The position numbers were made by a program, and so were the translations under genes. Shown here piece after piece: positions 1 to 9,608 of a stretch of DNA of 41,700 nucleotides. This DNA is from an uncultured Synergistales bacterium (GTDB lineage Bacteria > Synergistota > Synergistia > Synergistales > Aminobacteriaceae), in contig CAJOLN010000004.1 of the NCBI GenBank assembly GCA_905235395.1, positions 1 through 41,700 on the forward strand. Reading direction: 5' to 3'. The notes under the pieces are model-generated. The model ran no database searches. It was given only the letters and a program-made list of their open reading frames with translations, and had not been told where the DNA came from. The stretch's first letter is position 1. Each line of letters opens with the position of its first letter.

Positions 1-251
1 TTCTGACGTTCTAATATCTCCTTGCGCTGTGCAATCTGTCGGAGCTTCTGTGACTTCGCTACCATATCATTATGACTGTCCCACGCTTGCATTGTCGTTC
101 TGTTCAGACTCAGCTTTGCGGCCTCGTACAGTTCAAGTGCTTCTTCCTGTGTCTCTGGAATTCTCCTCTCTCGCTTCAAGTCAGATGAGTCAGGCAGTTC
201 GTCCCAAATGCTCCCCAATCTGTATTGTGTGCTGACCGATGTATTCCTCAC
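1..251 (-). CDS. Partial coiled-coil/charged hypothetical protein, C-terminus beyond window; starts GTG at 251, overlapping the 3' end of the TSCPD gene
   Basis: Minus-strand frame open to the window edge (MRNTSVSTQYRLGSIWDELPDSSDLKRERRIPETQEEALELYEAAKLSLNRTTMQAWDSHNDMVAKSQKLRQIAQRKEILERQ...). GTG is preceded by AAAGGAGG with ~6 nt spacing. Not in the supplied ORF track because it is truncated. Confidence 0.6.
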   Translation of the reverse strand, partial: MRNTSVSTQYRLGSIWDELPDSSDLKRERRIPETQEEALELYEAAKLSLNRTTMQAWDSHNDMVAKSQKLRQIAQRKEILERQ

Positions 252-492
252 TTAATGCCTCCTTTATTGCAATCGCTAACTGATCTGCACATGACGTTTT
301 CCTTGTGCCGCATTTATTTCCCCTCAGTATCATTGCTATTGTCCCTGCATCTGCTCCCTCAACTAATTTTGAGATTGCAGATAAATTTCCTGGACAACCA
401 CCAGAAAATTTTACGCTGTATGTCTTCCCGTCTTCTATTTCAAACGTTATCTTCTTCGCGCATACGTCCTTAGTTGTATATTCTACTCTCAT
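190..492 (-). CDS. TSCPD domain-containing protein (TIGR03905-like)
   Basis: MRVEYTTKDVCAKKITFEIEDGKTYSVKFSGGCPGNLSAISKLVEG...GNKCGTRKTSCADQLAIAIKEAL; Cys/Gly pattern typical of the small TSCPD family. Confidence 0.85.
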   Translation of the reverse strand: MRVEYTTKDVCAKKITFEIEDGKTYSVKFSGGCPGNLSAISKLVEGADAGTIAMILRGNKCGTRKTSCADQLAIAIKEALSEEYIGQHTIQIGEHLGRTA

Positions 493-495
493 GTA

Positions 496-1431
496 TCAGT
501 TCATTACTCCTTCTCTTAATACTTCTCTTAATTCTTCAAGACTTCCTGACATCATTGCCCGCCTTCTTAGTTCCGCTGAACCTTCATTGAATCTCAGCAT
601 ACTTCCCGCAAATCTCTTCAGCAATACGGTAGCTTTGTGTTCACCTGAAAGTTCAAGTGTTCGCTGTGAAAATTTCAGCAGTGATTCAAGTTTCGATTCA
701 TTTGTCCTGTATATCCCGTTAAATTCCTCGAACAAAAACGGATTCGATATCGCTCCCCTTGCTAGCATCACCATGATACTGCCGTATGATAAATATTCAT
801 TAATGTCTTCTATTGTCTTTACATCTCCGCTTGCACTTATGTAACCAGAAAACCTCTTTGAAGACTCGGCAATTATACTCCTGTCCGCAATCCCCTCGTA
901 ACGCTGTGAAGGTGTCCGGCCATGTATGCATACGTTATCCGCTCCTGCATTCAATAATGCTTCTATGAATCTCAATGTGTTATTGTTATCGTCATCTAGT
1001 CTTCGTATCTTTACCCACACAGGTAGACCAAGCAACTTTAAACCCGAAACCATTCGTGACGCTTTTGAAGGGTCTTTTAAGAGTGCAGAGCCTGAACCGT
1101 TACGCGTTATCTTTGGCATTGGACAGGCCATGTTAATCCCAAATGCAGAGAATTCATTTCCTGATTTCAATACGCATTCAGCACCAGAGACTAAAACCTT
1201 ATCGTCATTCGCGAATAATTGAATCACTAACGGTGCTTCATGTTCTGAGACTTTCATCATGTCATACGTCTTCGCATTGTCTCGAATCAATCCCGCACAG
1301 CTTATCATCTCCGTGTGTGTCAGTGCTGCTCCAAGTGATGAGAAAAATTCACGCACTGTTATTGTAGTAACGCCTGCCATTGGTGCAAGACATAAACGAT
1401 TTTTGAGAGTTAAACCTCCGATTGTAATCAT
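496..1431 (-). CDS. dus: tRNA-dihydrouridine synthase family protein
   Basis: LCLAPMAGVTTITVREFFSSLGA..., MACPMPKITRNGSGSALLKDPSKA, VCIHGRTPSQRYEG, GDVKTIED, MLARGAISNPFLF. Confidence 0.9.
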   Translation of the reverse strand: MITIGGLTLKNRLCLAPMAGVTTITVREFFSSLGAALTHTEMISCAGLIRDNAKTYDMMKVSEHEAPLVIQLFANDDKVLVSGAECVLKSGNEFSAFGINMACPMPKITRNGSGSALLKDPSKASRMVSGLKLLGLPVWVKIRRLDDDNNNTLRFIEALLNAGADNVCIHGRTPSQRYEGIADRSIIAESSKRFSGYISASGDVKTIEDINEYLSYGSIMVMLARGAISNPFLFEEFNGIYRTNESKLESLLKFSQRTLELSGEHKATVLLKRFAGSMLRFNEGSAELRRRAMMSGSLEELREVLREGVMN

Positions 1432-2195
1432 GAATTCACTCGCTCATATATCATCTTTAAGCCTTCAAGCGTCAGCCACTTATCTACATACTGAATGTTC
1501 CTTGAGACTTTCGCCATCAATCCTGCATGGCCTCCCGTTGCTGCAACCTTTGCGTCTTTCATTCCGTCTTCATTCCGAATCATGTCTATAATTGTGTCAG
1601 TCAGCCCTGCATTCCCAAATAGTATTCCTGATTGTATCGCTTCCTCCGTGTTCCGTCCTATCACACTTTCAGGGATATTCAGTGCTACCTGTGGAAGTTT
1701 CGCCGCCTTTGAAAACAATGCAGATATTCCAGAGTTCAGACCAGGTGCTATTACTCCTCCGAGATAATCTCCTTCACGCGATACTACATCAAATGTAATT
1801 GCTGTTCCGTAATCCGCAACTATCACGGGTGCTCCATACTTCTCACGTCCTGCAAGTGCATTCACGATTCTGTCTGCTCCTACTTCATGAGGATTCTTCG
1901 TGAGTATCTTCATTCCTGTATCTGTTGATGCGTTCACCTGAAGGGGATTCACATTGAAGTATTGCCTTATCGCTTCCTTCATTGGAAAGTCGAGAGAAGG
2001 TACTACGCTCGCAAATGCTGCACCTGTTATCTTGTCAGGCGTAATGTTCTTCGTGCTCAGAAGATTCAAAAAGTATATTCCGAGTTCATCTGATGTGTGA
2101 AGAATCGATGACAGTCTCCAATGTGCAATCAATTCTTCTCCGTCGTAAATCCCTGCTACCGTTGTCGTGTTCCCTGTATCGAGTACTAAAAGCAT
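1428..2195 (-). CDS. coaX: Type III pantothenate kinase
   Basis: MLLVLDTGNTTTVAGIYDGEEL, GADRIVNALAGREKYG, VADYGTAITFDVV, GGVIAPGL. Confidence 0.95.
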   Translation of the reverse strand: MLLVLDTGNTTTVAGIYDGEELIAHWRLSSILHTSDELGIYFLNLLSTKNITPDKITGAAFASVVPSLDFPMKEAIRQYFNVNPLQVNASTDTGMKILTKNPHEVGADRIVNALAGREKYGAPVIVADYGTAITFDVVSREGDYLGGVIAPGLNSGISALFSKAAKLPQVALNIPESVIGRNTEEAIQSGILFGNAGLTDTIIDMIRNEDGMKDAKVAATGGHAGLMAKVSRNIQYVDKWLTLEGLKMIYERVNS

Positions 2196-3434
2196 TTATT
2201 CATTAACACTCCCTGCGATATATCCTGTTGACCAGCATATCTGAAGATTGAATCCTCCTGATGGGCCGTTGATGTCCAAAATTTCACCAGCAAAGTATAA
2301 ATTATCACATAGTTTAGATTTCATTGCAGCAGGTTCTATTTCATTCAGACTCACTCCTCCACGCGTTACTACTGCGTTATTGAAACTCCATAACCCGTTT
2401 ATGTTCATGCGTATATCTTTAAGCAATTTCACAAATTCAAATATCTCTTCATCTGAAATATATTCTATTGGCTTATCATGCGGAATGTCTGAGAGTTCAA
2501 GAATAAGAGCGGTCATCTTCGCAGGCATTAATGAACGCAAAAGACCTGCAAAACGTTTATGCCCGGAAAATTTTTTAATCTCGCGTTTGATTCTTGCGAT
2601 TAAAATTCCGTGTGTGAGTGTTGGTTTCAAATCCAACGAAAATTGAAGCTCTCCCATGTTCATCCAGTCAGGTACGTGCGTGCTCATCTCCATAACGATT
2701 GGGCCGCTTATCCCGAAGTTCGTAAACTCCATATCACCGAATCGTTCATCAATTTCTTTTCCGTCAACGATAACATGAATCCTCACATGCTTTAAATCAC
2801 ATCCGCTTGCAAGTTTCACCCACATCTCTCGCGTTCTCACAGGCACAAGTGCAGGATATAATTTCGTTATCGTGTGTCCTGCCTGCTCTGCAAAAGTGTA
2901 ACCGTCTCCTGTTGAACCTGTCTTAGGATATGACTTTCCCCCCGTTGCAATAATATATTTGTCCGCTGTGTACTCGTTATTCTCAGTGATAACGTAATCA
3001 ACATGGCCGTTTTTCACTTTGAGTGCTTTAACTGGTGTATCACGCATTATTTTTACGCCGTACTTCCTGCACTGCATGAGTAACATATCGAGGACTCTTT
3101 TGCTTCCTCCTTCAGCAGGGAAGATTCGCTTTCCTCGTTCCTCAATCCATTTCACTCCTATATGACTGAAATATTCACGTGTCCTTAACGGCCCGAACTT
3201 GCTGAATGCAGAGTAAAGAAATTTTCCGTTATCGCCATACTTTGATATGAAAACATGTATATCAGGTTCAGCATTCGTGAAGTTGCATCGTCCTCTTCCT
3301 GACAATAATAATTTCTCTCCTACAGAATGATTCTTCTCTGCTATTGCTACTTTCTGACCTAGTGACGCTGCTCGTATTGCCGCAATGAGTCCTGCGGGGC
3401 CTCCTCCGATTATGAGAGTGTCAAATTTTTCCAT
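2196..3434 (-). CDS. NAD(P)/FAD-dependent oxidoreductase, HI0933/YhiN/BaiN family flavoprotein
   Basis: DTLIIGGGPAGLIAAIRAASLGQKVAIAEKN, LLLSGRGRCNFTN, ATGGKSYPKTGSTGDGY, ending FAGEILDINGPSGGFNLQICWSTGYIAG. Confidence 0.93.
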   Translation of the reverse strand: MEKFDTLIIGGGPAGLIAAIRAASLGQKVAIAEKNHSVGEKLLLSGRGRCNFTNAEPDIHVFISKYGDNGKFLYSAFSKFGPLRTREYFSHIGVKWIEERGKRIFPAEGGSKRVLDMLLMQCRKYGVKIMRDTPVKALKVKNGHVDYVITENNEYTADKYIIATGGKSYPKTGSTGDGYTFAEQAGHTITKLYPALVPVRTREMWVKLASGCDLKHVRIHVIVDGKEIDERFGDMEFTNFGISGPIVMEMSTHVPDWMNMGELQFSLDLKPTLTHGILIARIKREIKKFSGHKRFAGLLRSLMPAKMTALILELSDIPHDKPIEYISDEEIFEFVKLLKDIRMNINGLWSFNNAVVTRGGVSLNEIEPAAMKSKLCDNLYFAGEILDINGPSGGFNLQICWSTGYIAGSVNE

Positions 3435-3530
3435 GTGTTTGCTTTTATCTCCTTCATATAATATTCACCGCGCCTTGTATAGTATAATAACAGCCAAATT
3501 TTTTATCACATATGAAGGTGTGAACTTGTT

Positions 3531-4919
3531 ATGAAAAATTTTAAACATCGCATATTATTTTACAGTCTCATAATTTTTTCACTTATACTCAGCTTAACAG
3601 ATACATCTCATGCTTCAGTTGCAATGCGTCTCCCTCAATACATAAATGAAATTCTCCTCAACAATCATTCATTGAGGGCTGGCGTAAAGAATGTTGAAGC
3701 AGGTTACTATTCTGTTCTCGCATCAGTAGCGTACCAGAAGCCGAACATAAGCGTCTCAGCTAACGAGTCATACACTACGAGAATATTGTCAACTCCTGAG
3801 GACCATGTATTTGCAGGAAACATTTCAGCGGTGTACACGCAGAGAATCGACATCTCAAACAGCTACACGCTCGATGAAAAACAAAACATTCTTGGGTATG
3901 AAGTATCACGTGCTAACTTCGACAACACCATTAACACGACGATTGCGACAGCAGAACAGACATGGTGGTCGGCAGTGCTTGCAAGAGAGAACATGAAGTT
4001 ACAGAAAGAGATTTTGCTTCAGCGTTCGGAGAATCACAGGGTAACAGTTGAGAAGTTCAATCAGGAATTAGTTCCGAGACTTGATATTGTGAGAAGTGAA
4101 GCACAGGTTGTTGAAGCAGAGACATTAGCGAAGACAGCAGAGACTACATACTTGAATCTTCTCGCTGAACTGTCATTAATGGCAGGTGGTCTTGATGTTG
4201 AACCAGTTGATGAAGAACTTCAGGTACCGGAGTTCGATGTTGCATTGAACTATGAAGAAGCACTTGAATACCGTCCTGATGTCAGAGCCGCAAGATTGAA
4301 TCTTGAACGTGCGAAATACGTTAAAGCACTCGCAGAAAAGGGAATGAAACCGACACTGAACTTCAGGTTTCAATGGACAGCATGGGCAGACCCGGAGTCA
4401 TCAACCACACCTAACAGCAGTCAGGCAGGAGCATCATTGACGCTCACACTTCCGATATACGACGGTAAAGCGACAAAGTATAAAGTCATGAATACGGACA
4501 GATTGATTCAGGCAGCAGAATCGAATCTCGAAAATTTGCGTGAACAGACCAGGCGAGACATAACCGTTGCCATGAACAACTGGAGGAATGCAGCAGCGTC
4601 TGAGCATGACAAAAAGCGTCAGGTTGAACGTTCAGAAGAGGAACTGAGAATAACGGAATTAATGTACGCTGAGGGTATGGGTGCACAGATAGATTTAATT
4701 AATGCACAGACAGCATATCAGACAGTGAAAACGCAATATCTTGATGCAGTGAAGAATATGTATGTAGCACTCGTTGCACTCAGGAAGGCAATCGGTGATT
4801 ACTCGCCTGATGAAAATGGAACATGGAAAGAAGCAGTTGTGCGTTACGGCAAGGGCAAAGATATAATCGGTGAGACTGGTCTTAAAACTCTGAGGACTAA
4901 TGCAAAGAAGAAAAAATGA
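3531..4919 (+). CDS. TolC family outer membrane protein
   Basis: Signal peptide; repeated helical OEP pattern (EALEYRPDVRAARLNLERAKYVKALAEKGMKPTLNF; ELMYAEGMGAQIDLINAQTAYQTVKTQYLDAVKNMYVALVALRKAIG). Confidence 0.9.
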   Translation: MKNFKHRILFYSLIIFSLILSLTDTSHASVAMRLPQYINEILLNNHSLRAGVKNVEAGYYSVLASVAYQKPNISVSANESYTTRILSTPEDHVFAGNISAVYTQRIDISNSYTLDEKQNILGYEVSRANFDNTINTTIATAEQTWWSAVLARENMKLQKEILLQRSENHRVTVEKFNQELVPRLDIVRSEAQVVEAETLAKTAETTYLNLLAELSLMAGGLDVEPVDEELQVPEFDVALNYEEALEYRPDVRAARLNLERAKYVKALAEKGMKPTLNFRFQWTAWADPESSTTPNSSQAGASLTLTLPIYDGKATKYKVMNTDRLIQAAESNLENLREQTRRDITVAMNNWRNAAASEHDKKRQVERSEEELRITELMYAEGMGAQIDLINAQTAYQTVKTQYLDAVKNMYVALVALRKAIGDYSPDENGTWKEAVVRYGKGKDIIGETGLKTLRTNAKKKK

Positions 4920-5575
4920 TGAAAAAATCTGCCTCGCTTGTACTCTCAATAATTTTTCTGCTATGCCTGTCATGCGATTCATTCTCTGAGAATATCATTG
5001 ACCCTGATGCAAATATATTCCCGCAATTAAGGGATACGAAGCCTCAAATATCAGAAGAGAAATCAAAAGAAAAATCAAATGACATTAATGACACTGACAC
5101 GAAGGAAAAAAATATTGTCTCGCTGTTCATGACGAAGAATCCAAAGCTGAATCAACGGACAGCAAAAAATTATGCTGAACTCGTAATTGAGGCATCAAAG
5201 AAATACAAGCAAGACCCTTATGTTATAGCAGCTATAATAGTCCATGAATCAACCGTGAATAATAAAGCTGTATCCAAAGGCGGAGATTACGGTCTCATGC
5301 AGATACGCTGGAAGTATCACAAAGACACAGTGCGAAAAGATTTCCCGAACGTTAAGAAACCTCAGGATATGTTTGACGCAAGGGTTAATATTTTCTATGG
5401 CACTAAAGTATTCAGTGAATATCTCAGGAAGGCCGGGAATGATCTGCACGGCGGGCTTATGGGTTACAGTTCAGGGAGTGTGAAGCTGGCCACGAAGGTA
5501 AAAGCAACATTGAAGGAATTGCAGGCAAAAGACAAAAATACAAATGCGAACAAAAAATCGAGGAAGGGGAAATAG
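4916..5575 (+). CDS. Lytic transglycosylase (SLT domain), probable lipoprotein
   Basis: LLCLSCDS lipobox-like N-terminus; IIVHESTVNNKAVSKGGDYGLMQIRWKYH catalytic Glu/GLMQI motif; 4-nt overlap with the upstream TolC-like gene. Confidence 0.88.
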   Translation: MMKKSASLVLSIIFLLCLSCDSFSENIIDPDANIFPQLRDTKPQISEEKSKEKSNDINDTDTKEKNIVSLFMTKNPKLNQRTAKNYAELVIEASKKYKQDPYVIAAIIVHESTVNNKAVSKGGDYGLMQIRWKYHKDTVRKDFPNVKKPQDMFDARVNIFYGTKVFSEYLRKAGNDLHGGLMGYSSGSVKLATKVKATLKELQAKDKNTNANKKSRKGK

Positions 5576-5581
5576 ATTAAC

Positions 5582-6709
5582 ATGAAAAAAATTCTAGCAG
5601 CAATAATAATTCTCACAGCACTGTCGGGCATATCATATGCGGATATTGTTTACACTACATCAAACGGTTCACTCGGAATTATCCCAGTCAGAAGCGCAGA
5701 GGATATCAGAACACCAGAAGTGATGTATTCAGGTCTGAGAGAAAATTCTCTTGTTGGTGCATATGTAGTTGAAACGAGCCAGAATAAAACGAGTCCGTAT
5801 ATTATGGTAGTGAACAGGAATGAGAATGTTGAAGCATCAGACACAGCATTGATATTCAAGGCATCGGAGCTGACATCGCCAGCTATGAGCACAACACTTA
5901 ACGGAGTGTACAACACGAAGACATTCGCAGGGTCATACAATGGGAGATCTTTATTTTTTGCATCACAGGAAGATGTATCAATTGTTGAGTTCGATGCAGC
6001 ATCACCAGATATACCACTGAACATGTACATGTACAATAACATTTTGGAAGATACTACTGACTATGAGCCTGAACTTATTGATATGGCTGTGGGAACTTAT
6101 CACATAATGGCACTCTTCAGAGCAACGCCGGATATACTTGAGTTGTTTATGTTCGACGGTCAGCTTGATGAAACAGTTAAAGATTTCAGAAGGGGAACGA
6201 TACGAAATGATGCAACAAATATAGCGTACCTGAAGGGGAATAAATTCGCGATAGGTGCAGAAGGAGGAGTAAGCATAGTAAATCTCAATACAATACAAAC
6301 GATTGTTAGTACAGATTATCCTGTGAAATCGATATGCCGTGATACAGGAGACGGATTATATTTCGCTGAACAGTCACAAAATGGTGATGTAGATATCTGG
6401 CATTATAAAAACGAAGATTCAATCACCATGGTTGCATCTATTGAGGGTGATTATAACTGCAAACTACTGAAGGATAGTGATTATGATGTGCTTGCGGTTA
6501 TGAGCGGAAACAGAATTTACCTCTACAAGATGAATGATGATATATTTCTTGCTTCGTATGATACTTCCAGTCTTGGAGGTACACCTACGAATATCACAGT
6601 GAGTAAGGCAGCGTCTGAGGAAGAAAGTTCGGGCAGCAATTGTGATGTTTCAAGTATGGGTGTATTGATGATGAGTGTTCTGGTGTTTGCATTAATGCGC
6701 AGAAAATAA
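5582..6709 (+). CDS. Exported hypothetical protein with Synerg-CTERM-like sorting signal
   Basis: N-terminal signal peptide (MKKILAAIIILTALSGISYAD). C-terminus EESSGSNCDVSSMGVLMMSVLVFALMRRK: Ser/Gly linker, Cys, hydrophobic helix, basic tail. Confidence 0.8.
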   Translation: MKKILAAIIILTALSGISYADIVYTTSNGSLGIIPVRSAEDIRTPEVMYSGLRENSLVGAYVVETSQNKTSPYIMVVNRNENVEASDTALIFKASELTSPAMSTTLNGVYNTKTFAGSYNGRSLFFASQEDVSIVEFDAASPDIPLNMYMYNNILEDTTDYEPELIDMAVGTYHIMALFRATPDILELFMFDGQLDETVKDFRRGTIRNDATNIAYLKGNKFAIGAEGGVSIVNLNTIQTIVSTDYPVKSICRDTGDGLYFAEQSQNGDVDIWHYKNEDSITMVASIEGDYNCKLLKDSDYDVLAVMSGNRIYLYKMNDDIFLASYDTSSLGGTPTNITVSKAASEEESSGSNCDVSSMGVLMMSVLVFALMRRK

Positions 6710-6730
6710 ATTTTCTCATGAAGATTCATG

Positions 6731-6761
6731 TCCCCTCGTTTGAATATGAGGGGATTTTTTT
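6731..6761 (+). terminator. Rho-independent terminator after the Synerg-CTERM gene
   Basis: TCCCCTC - loop GTTTGAATAT - GAGGGGA followed by TTTTTTT. Confidence 0.9.
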
Positions 6762-6854
6762 ATAATCTTGAATTCACAGGTTAAGACATGAGAATATAAA
6801 TGTGTAGTGTAAAATATTCTGCAAGTTTTATTTCATGAAAGGATATGAAACATT

Positions 6855-8285
6855 TTGAGCCTCGTACTATTCAACGACCTCACCAGAAAGAAGGAACTCT
6901 TCAAGCCAATCAAAGAAGGCCATGTTACATTTTATTCTTGCGGCCCAACTGTATATGATTATTTTCACATCGGAAACTCAAGACCGTTCATTGTGTTTGA
7001 TGTTCTAAGAAGATGGCTTGAACATGAAGGCTATCATGTTACATTCGTGCAGAACTTCACAGACATTGACGACAAAATGATTCACAGAGCACATAAGGAA
7101 GGAATAACAGTTCAGGAATTAGCAGAGAGATTCATTGCCGAATACAACAAGGACGCAGACGCACTCGGAATCAGAAAGCCAGACGTATCACCAAGAGCAA
7201 CAGAACATATTTCTGAAATCATTAACACGATTGAACGCATAATCGAGAATAGACACGCTTACGTTTCAAATGGTGATGTGTACTTCGACATTCAGAGCTG
7301 GCCGAAATATGGAACGCTGTGCAAGCAGAACCTCGAAGACCTCGAAGCAGGTGCACGAGTTGAACCAGGCGAAAAGAAAAAAGACCCTTTAGATTTCGCA
7401 TTATGGAAGGCAGAGAAGCCCGGCGAACCTTCATGGCCAAGTCCGTGGGGCAAAGGCAGACCAGGCTGGCACATTGAATGCTCCGCAATGTCATCAAAGT
7501 ATCTCGGAGATAACATTGATATTCATTCAGGCGGAGTAGATCTCATGTTCCCTCATCATGAGAATGAAGCAGCACAGAGTGAAGCAGCATCAGGAACAGA
7601 TAAACCATTTGTGAATTACTGGCTGCATAATGGATTTCTGCTCATCGACAACGAAAAGATGTCCAAGTCACTCGGCAACTTCTTAACAGCAAGAACAGCA
7701 ATTGAAAAATATCCTCCGTTAGCGTTGAGGTTCTTCATGCTCAGTGCTCACTACAGAAGCCCGATTAATTTCACAACTGATGCACTCGAACAGTCAGCAG
7801 CAGGTGTATCAAGATTACGAAACAGCAGAAGCGATTTAAATTTTGCAGCCAAAACCAGAATGGGCAAAAATGAATCGTTTGATGTGAAAAAATTTCAGAA
7901 TGAACTCGATGAACTTCACACGAAATTTTCTGAGGCCATGAATGATGACTTTAATACTGCCGCCGCAATGGGAATACTCTTTGATGTCGTATACCTCATC
8001 AACACAACCCTCAAAGAGAATGATATTTTGCCCGAAGAATTCTTCATGCTCTCAAAGAATGCACTGAATGAATATGATTCAATACTCGGTGTGATTGGGC
8101 CTGATGATTCAGAGAGTGAACATGATGAAGAAGCAAACGAGATTGAGAAATTGATTCAGGAACGTACAGACGCAAGGAAAGCTAAAAATTTTGCACGTTC
8201 AGATGAAATTAGGAATATGCTTAAAGCTCGCGGAATTGTACTTGAAGATACTCCGCAGGGCACGAAATGGAAGCGAGAATTATAA
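6855..8285 (+). CDS. cysS: Cysteinyl-tRNA synthetase (TTG start)
   Basis: YSCGPTVYDYFHIGNSRPFIVFDVLRRWL, NFTDIDDKMI, GWHIECSAM, GGVDLMFPHHENE, KMSKSLGNF. Confidence 0.97.
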   Translation: MSLVLFNDLTRKKELFKPIKEGHVTFYSCGPTVYDYFHIGNSRPFIVFDVLRRWLEHEGYHVTFVQNFTDIDDKMIHRAHKEGITVQELAERFIAEYNKDADALGIRKPDVSPRATEHISEIINTIERIIENRHAYVSNGDVYFDIQSWPKYGTLCKQNLEDLEAGARVEPGEKKKDPLDFALWKAEKPGEPSWPSPWGKGRPGWHIECSAMSSKYLGDNIDIHSGGVDLMFPHHENEAAQSEAASGTDKPFVNYWLHNGFLLIDNEKMSKSLGNFLTARTAIEKYPPLALRFFMLSAHYRSPINFTTDALEQSAAGVSRLRNSRSDLNFAAKTRMGKNESFDVKKFQNELDELHTKFSEAMNDDFNTAAAMGILFDVVYLINTTLKENDILPEEFFMLSKNALNEYDSILGVIGPDDSESEHDEEANEIEKLIQERTDARKAKNFARSDEIRNMLKARGIVLEDTPQGTKWKREL

Positions 8286-8287
8286 TC

Positions 8288-9565
8288 ATGGCCGGAACGA
8301 ATCAGTTTGCGTTATTGTTTAAGAGAAGGTTCATGCCTCTCTTTCTTACACAGTTTCTCGGTGCATTCAATGATAATTTCTTCAAGAGCGCATTAATGAT
8401 GCTCATAACATACAGGCTGGGTGATGAAGCCGGACTCGATTCACGTATCCTCGTTAATGCCGCCGCTGGAGTGTTCATACTTCCGTTTTTCGTCTTTGCT
8501 CCTGTTGCCAGAGATCTTGCAGACAAGTATGACCGTTCAGATTTAATGCGGTGGATTAAATTCGCGGAGATAGTTATTATGTCTGGTGCAGCACTTGGAT
8601 TTTATCTCAACAGTTTATATTTCCTAATGGCTGTCTTATTCCTCATGGGTGCACAGTCAGCGTTCTTCTCGCCTGCAAAGTACAGCATACTTCCTCAGCA
8701 TTTACCCGAAGAAGAACTAATCGCAGGAAACGGATTGATTCAAATGGGCACGTACCTTGCAATCTTAACGGGAACAATTTCAGGAGGACTTATTATTCTT
8801 CGTGAGAACGGAATATATCTTACTGGCGGAATTGCAGTGAGCATTGCAGCAGCAGGGTGGTTAAGCAGTATGTTCATTCCTCCGACGAAACCCATAGAAC
8901 CAAATCGAAAAGTTTCATTCGCAATCATCAGACCCACAATACAAATGTTCAGTGAGATTATTCCTATGAAAAATGTTTTCGGTTCAATGCTTGCTATTTC
9001 ATGGTTCTGGTTGGTCGGTGCTACATTCCTCGCGCAGTTCCCTACGTATTCAAGATTGATTCTCGGAACTGATGAGAGTGTTGCAACAAGTTTTCTTGCG
9101 ATATTCTCATGCGGAATTGGATTGGGTTCAATGGCATGCAATGCAATTCTGAAGGGTAAAGTTACAACTAAATATGTTCCTTCTGCGGCGTATGGAATTG
9201 CAATAGCAAGCGGATTATTGTGGTACGTAAGCGATCGTCCTCCCGTATCACCAGACGCACCCATAATCGGAGCACTTGAATTCTTCTCGAAACCTGAGAA
9301 CTTCATGATTACTTTCTGCCTCTTCGCAATTGCTTTCTGCGGAGGGTTATATATCGTTCCGTTGTATGCTGTGATGCAGACGAAAGCACCCGAAGAAAAA
9401 GTTTCTGGTGTAATTGCATGTTCAAACATAAGCGACTCTCTCTTTATGTCTGTTGCAGCACTGGGAGCAGGGTTTTTAATTTCGTGGGGAATAAGTATTC
9501 CTCAAATATTCCTGACGATGGGGCCGACAACATTCATTGTTGGTCTTCTTGTCGGAATGATATAG
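8288..9565 (+). CDS. MFS transporter, LplT-like
   Basis: MAGTNQFALLFKRRFMPLFLTQFLGAFNDNFFKSALMMLITYRL, multiple TM helices. The supplied ORF begins at 8267 and overlaps cysS; ATG at 8288 is preferred. Confidence 0.85.
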   Translation: MAGTNQFALLFKRRFMPLFLTQFLGAFNDNFFKSALMMLITYRLGDEAGLDSRILVNAAAGVFILPFFVFAPVARDLADKYDRSDLMRWIKFAEIVIMSGAALGFYLNSLYFLMAVLFLMGAQSAFFSPAKYSILPQHLPEEELIAGNGLIQMGTYLAILTGTISGGLIILRENGIYLTGGIAVSIAAAGWLSSMFIPPTKPIEPNRKVSFAIIRPTIQMFSEIIPMKNVFGSMLAISWFWLVGATFLAQFPTYSRLILGTDESVATSFLAIFSCGIGLGSMACNAILKGKVTTKYVPSAAYGIAIASGLLWYVSDRPPVSPDAPIIGALEFFSKPENFMITFCLFAIAFCGGLYIVPLYAVMQTKAPEEKVSGVIACSNISDSLFMSVAALGAGFLISWGISIPQIFLTMGPTTFIVGLLVGMI

Positions 9566-9572
9566 AAATCGT

Positions 9573-9608
9573 AAAAGGGGGTTGAATCAATCAGCCCTCT
9601 TTTTTTGT
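9573..9608. terminator. Bidirectional terminator between convergent MFS and ricT-like genes, overlapping the ricT stop codon
   Basis: AAAAGGGGGTTGA - ATCAA - TCAGCCCTCTTTT with G.T wobbles, then a T run. Confidence 0.75.

Noticed and set aside
305-844. 179-aa plus-strand ORF opposite dus/TSCPD
   Set aside because: Antisense to strongly recognisable minus-strand genes; low-complexity Ser/Leu-rich translation typical of shadow ORFs.
8740-9429. 229-aa minus-strand ORF opposite the MFS transporter
   Set aside because: Lies entirely antisense to a clear MFS gene; no recognisable motifs or RBS.
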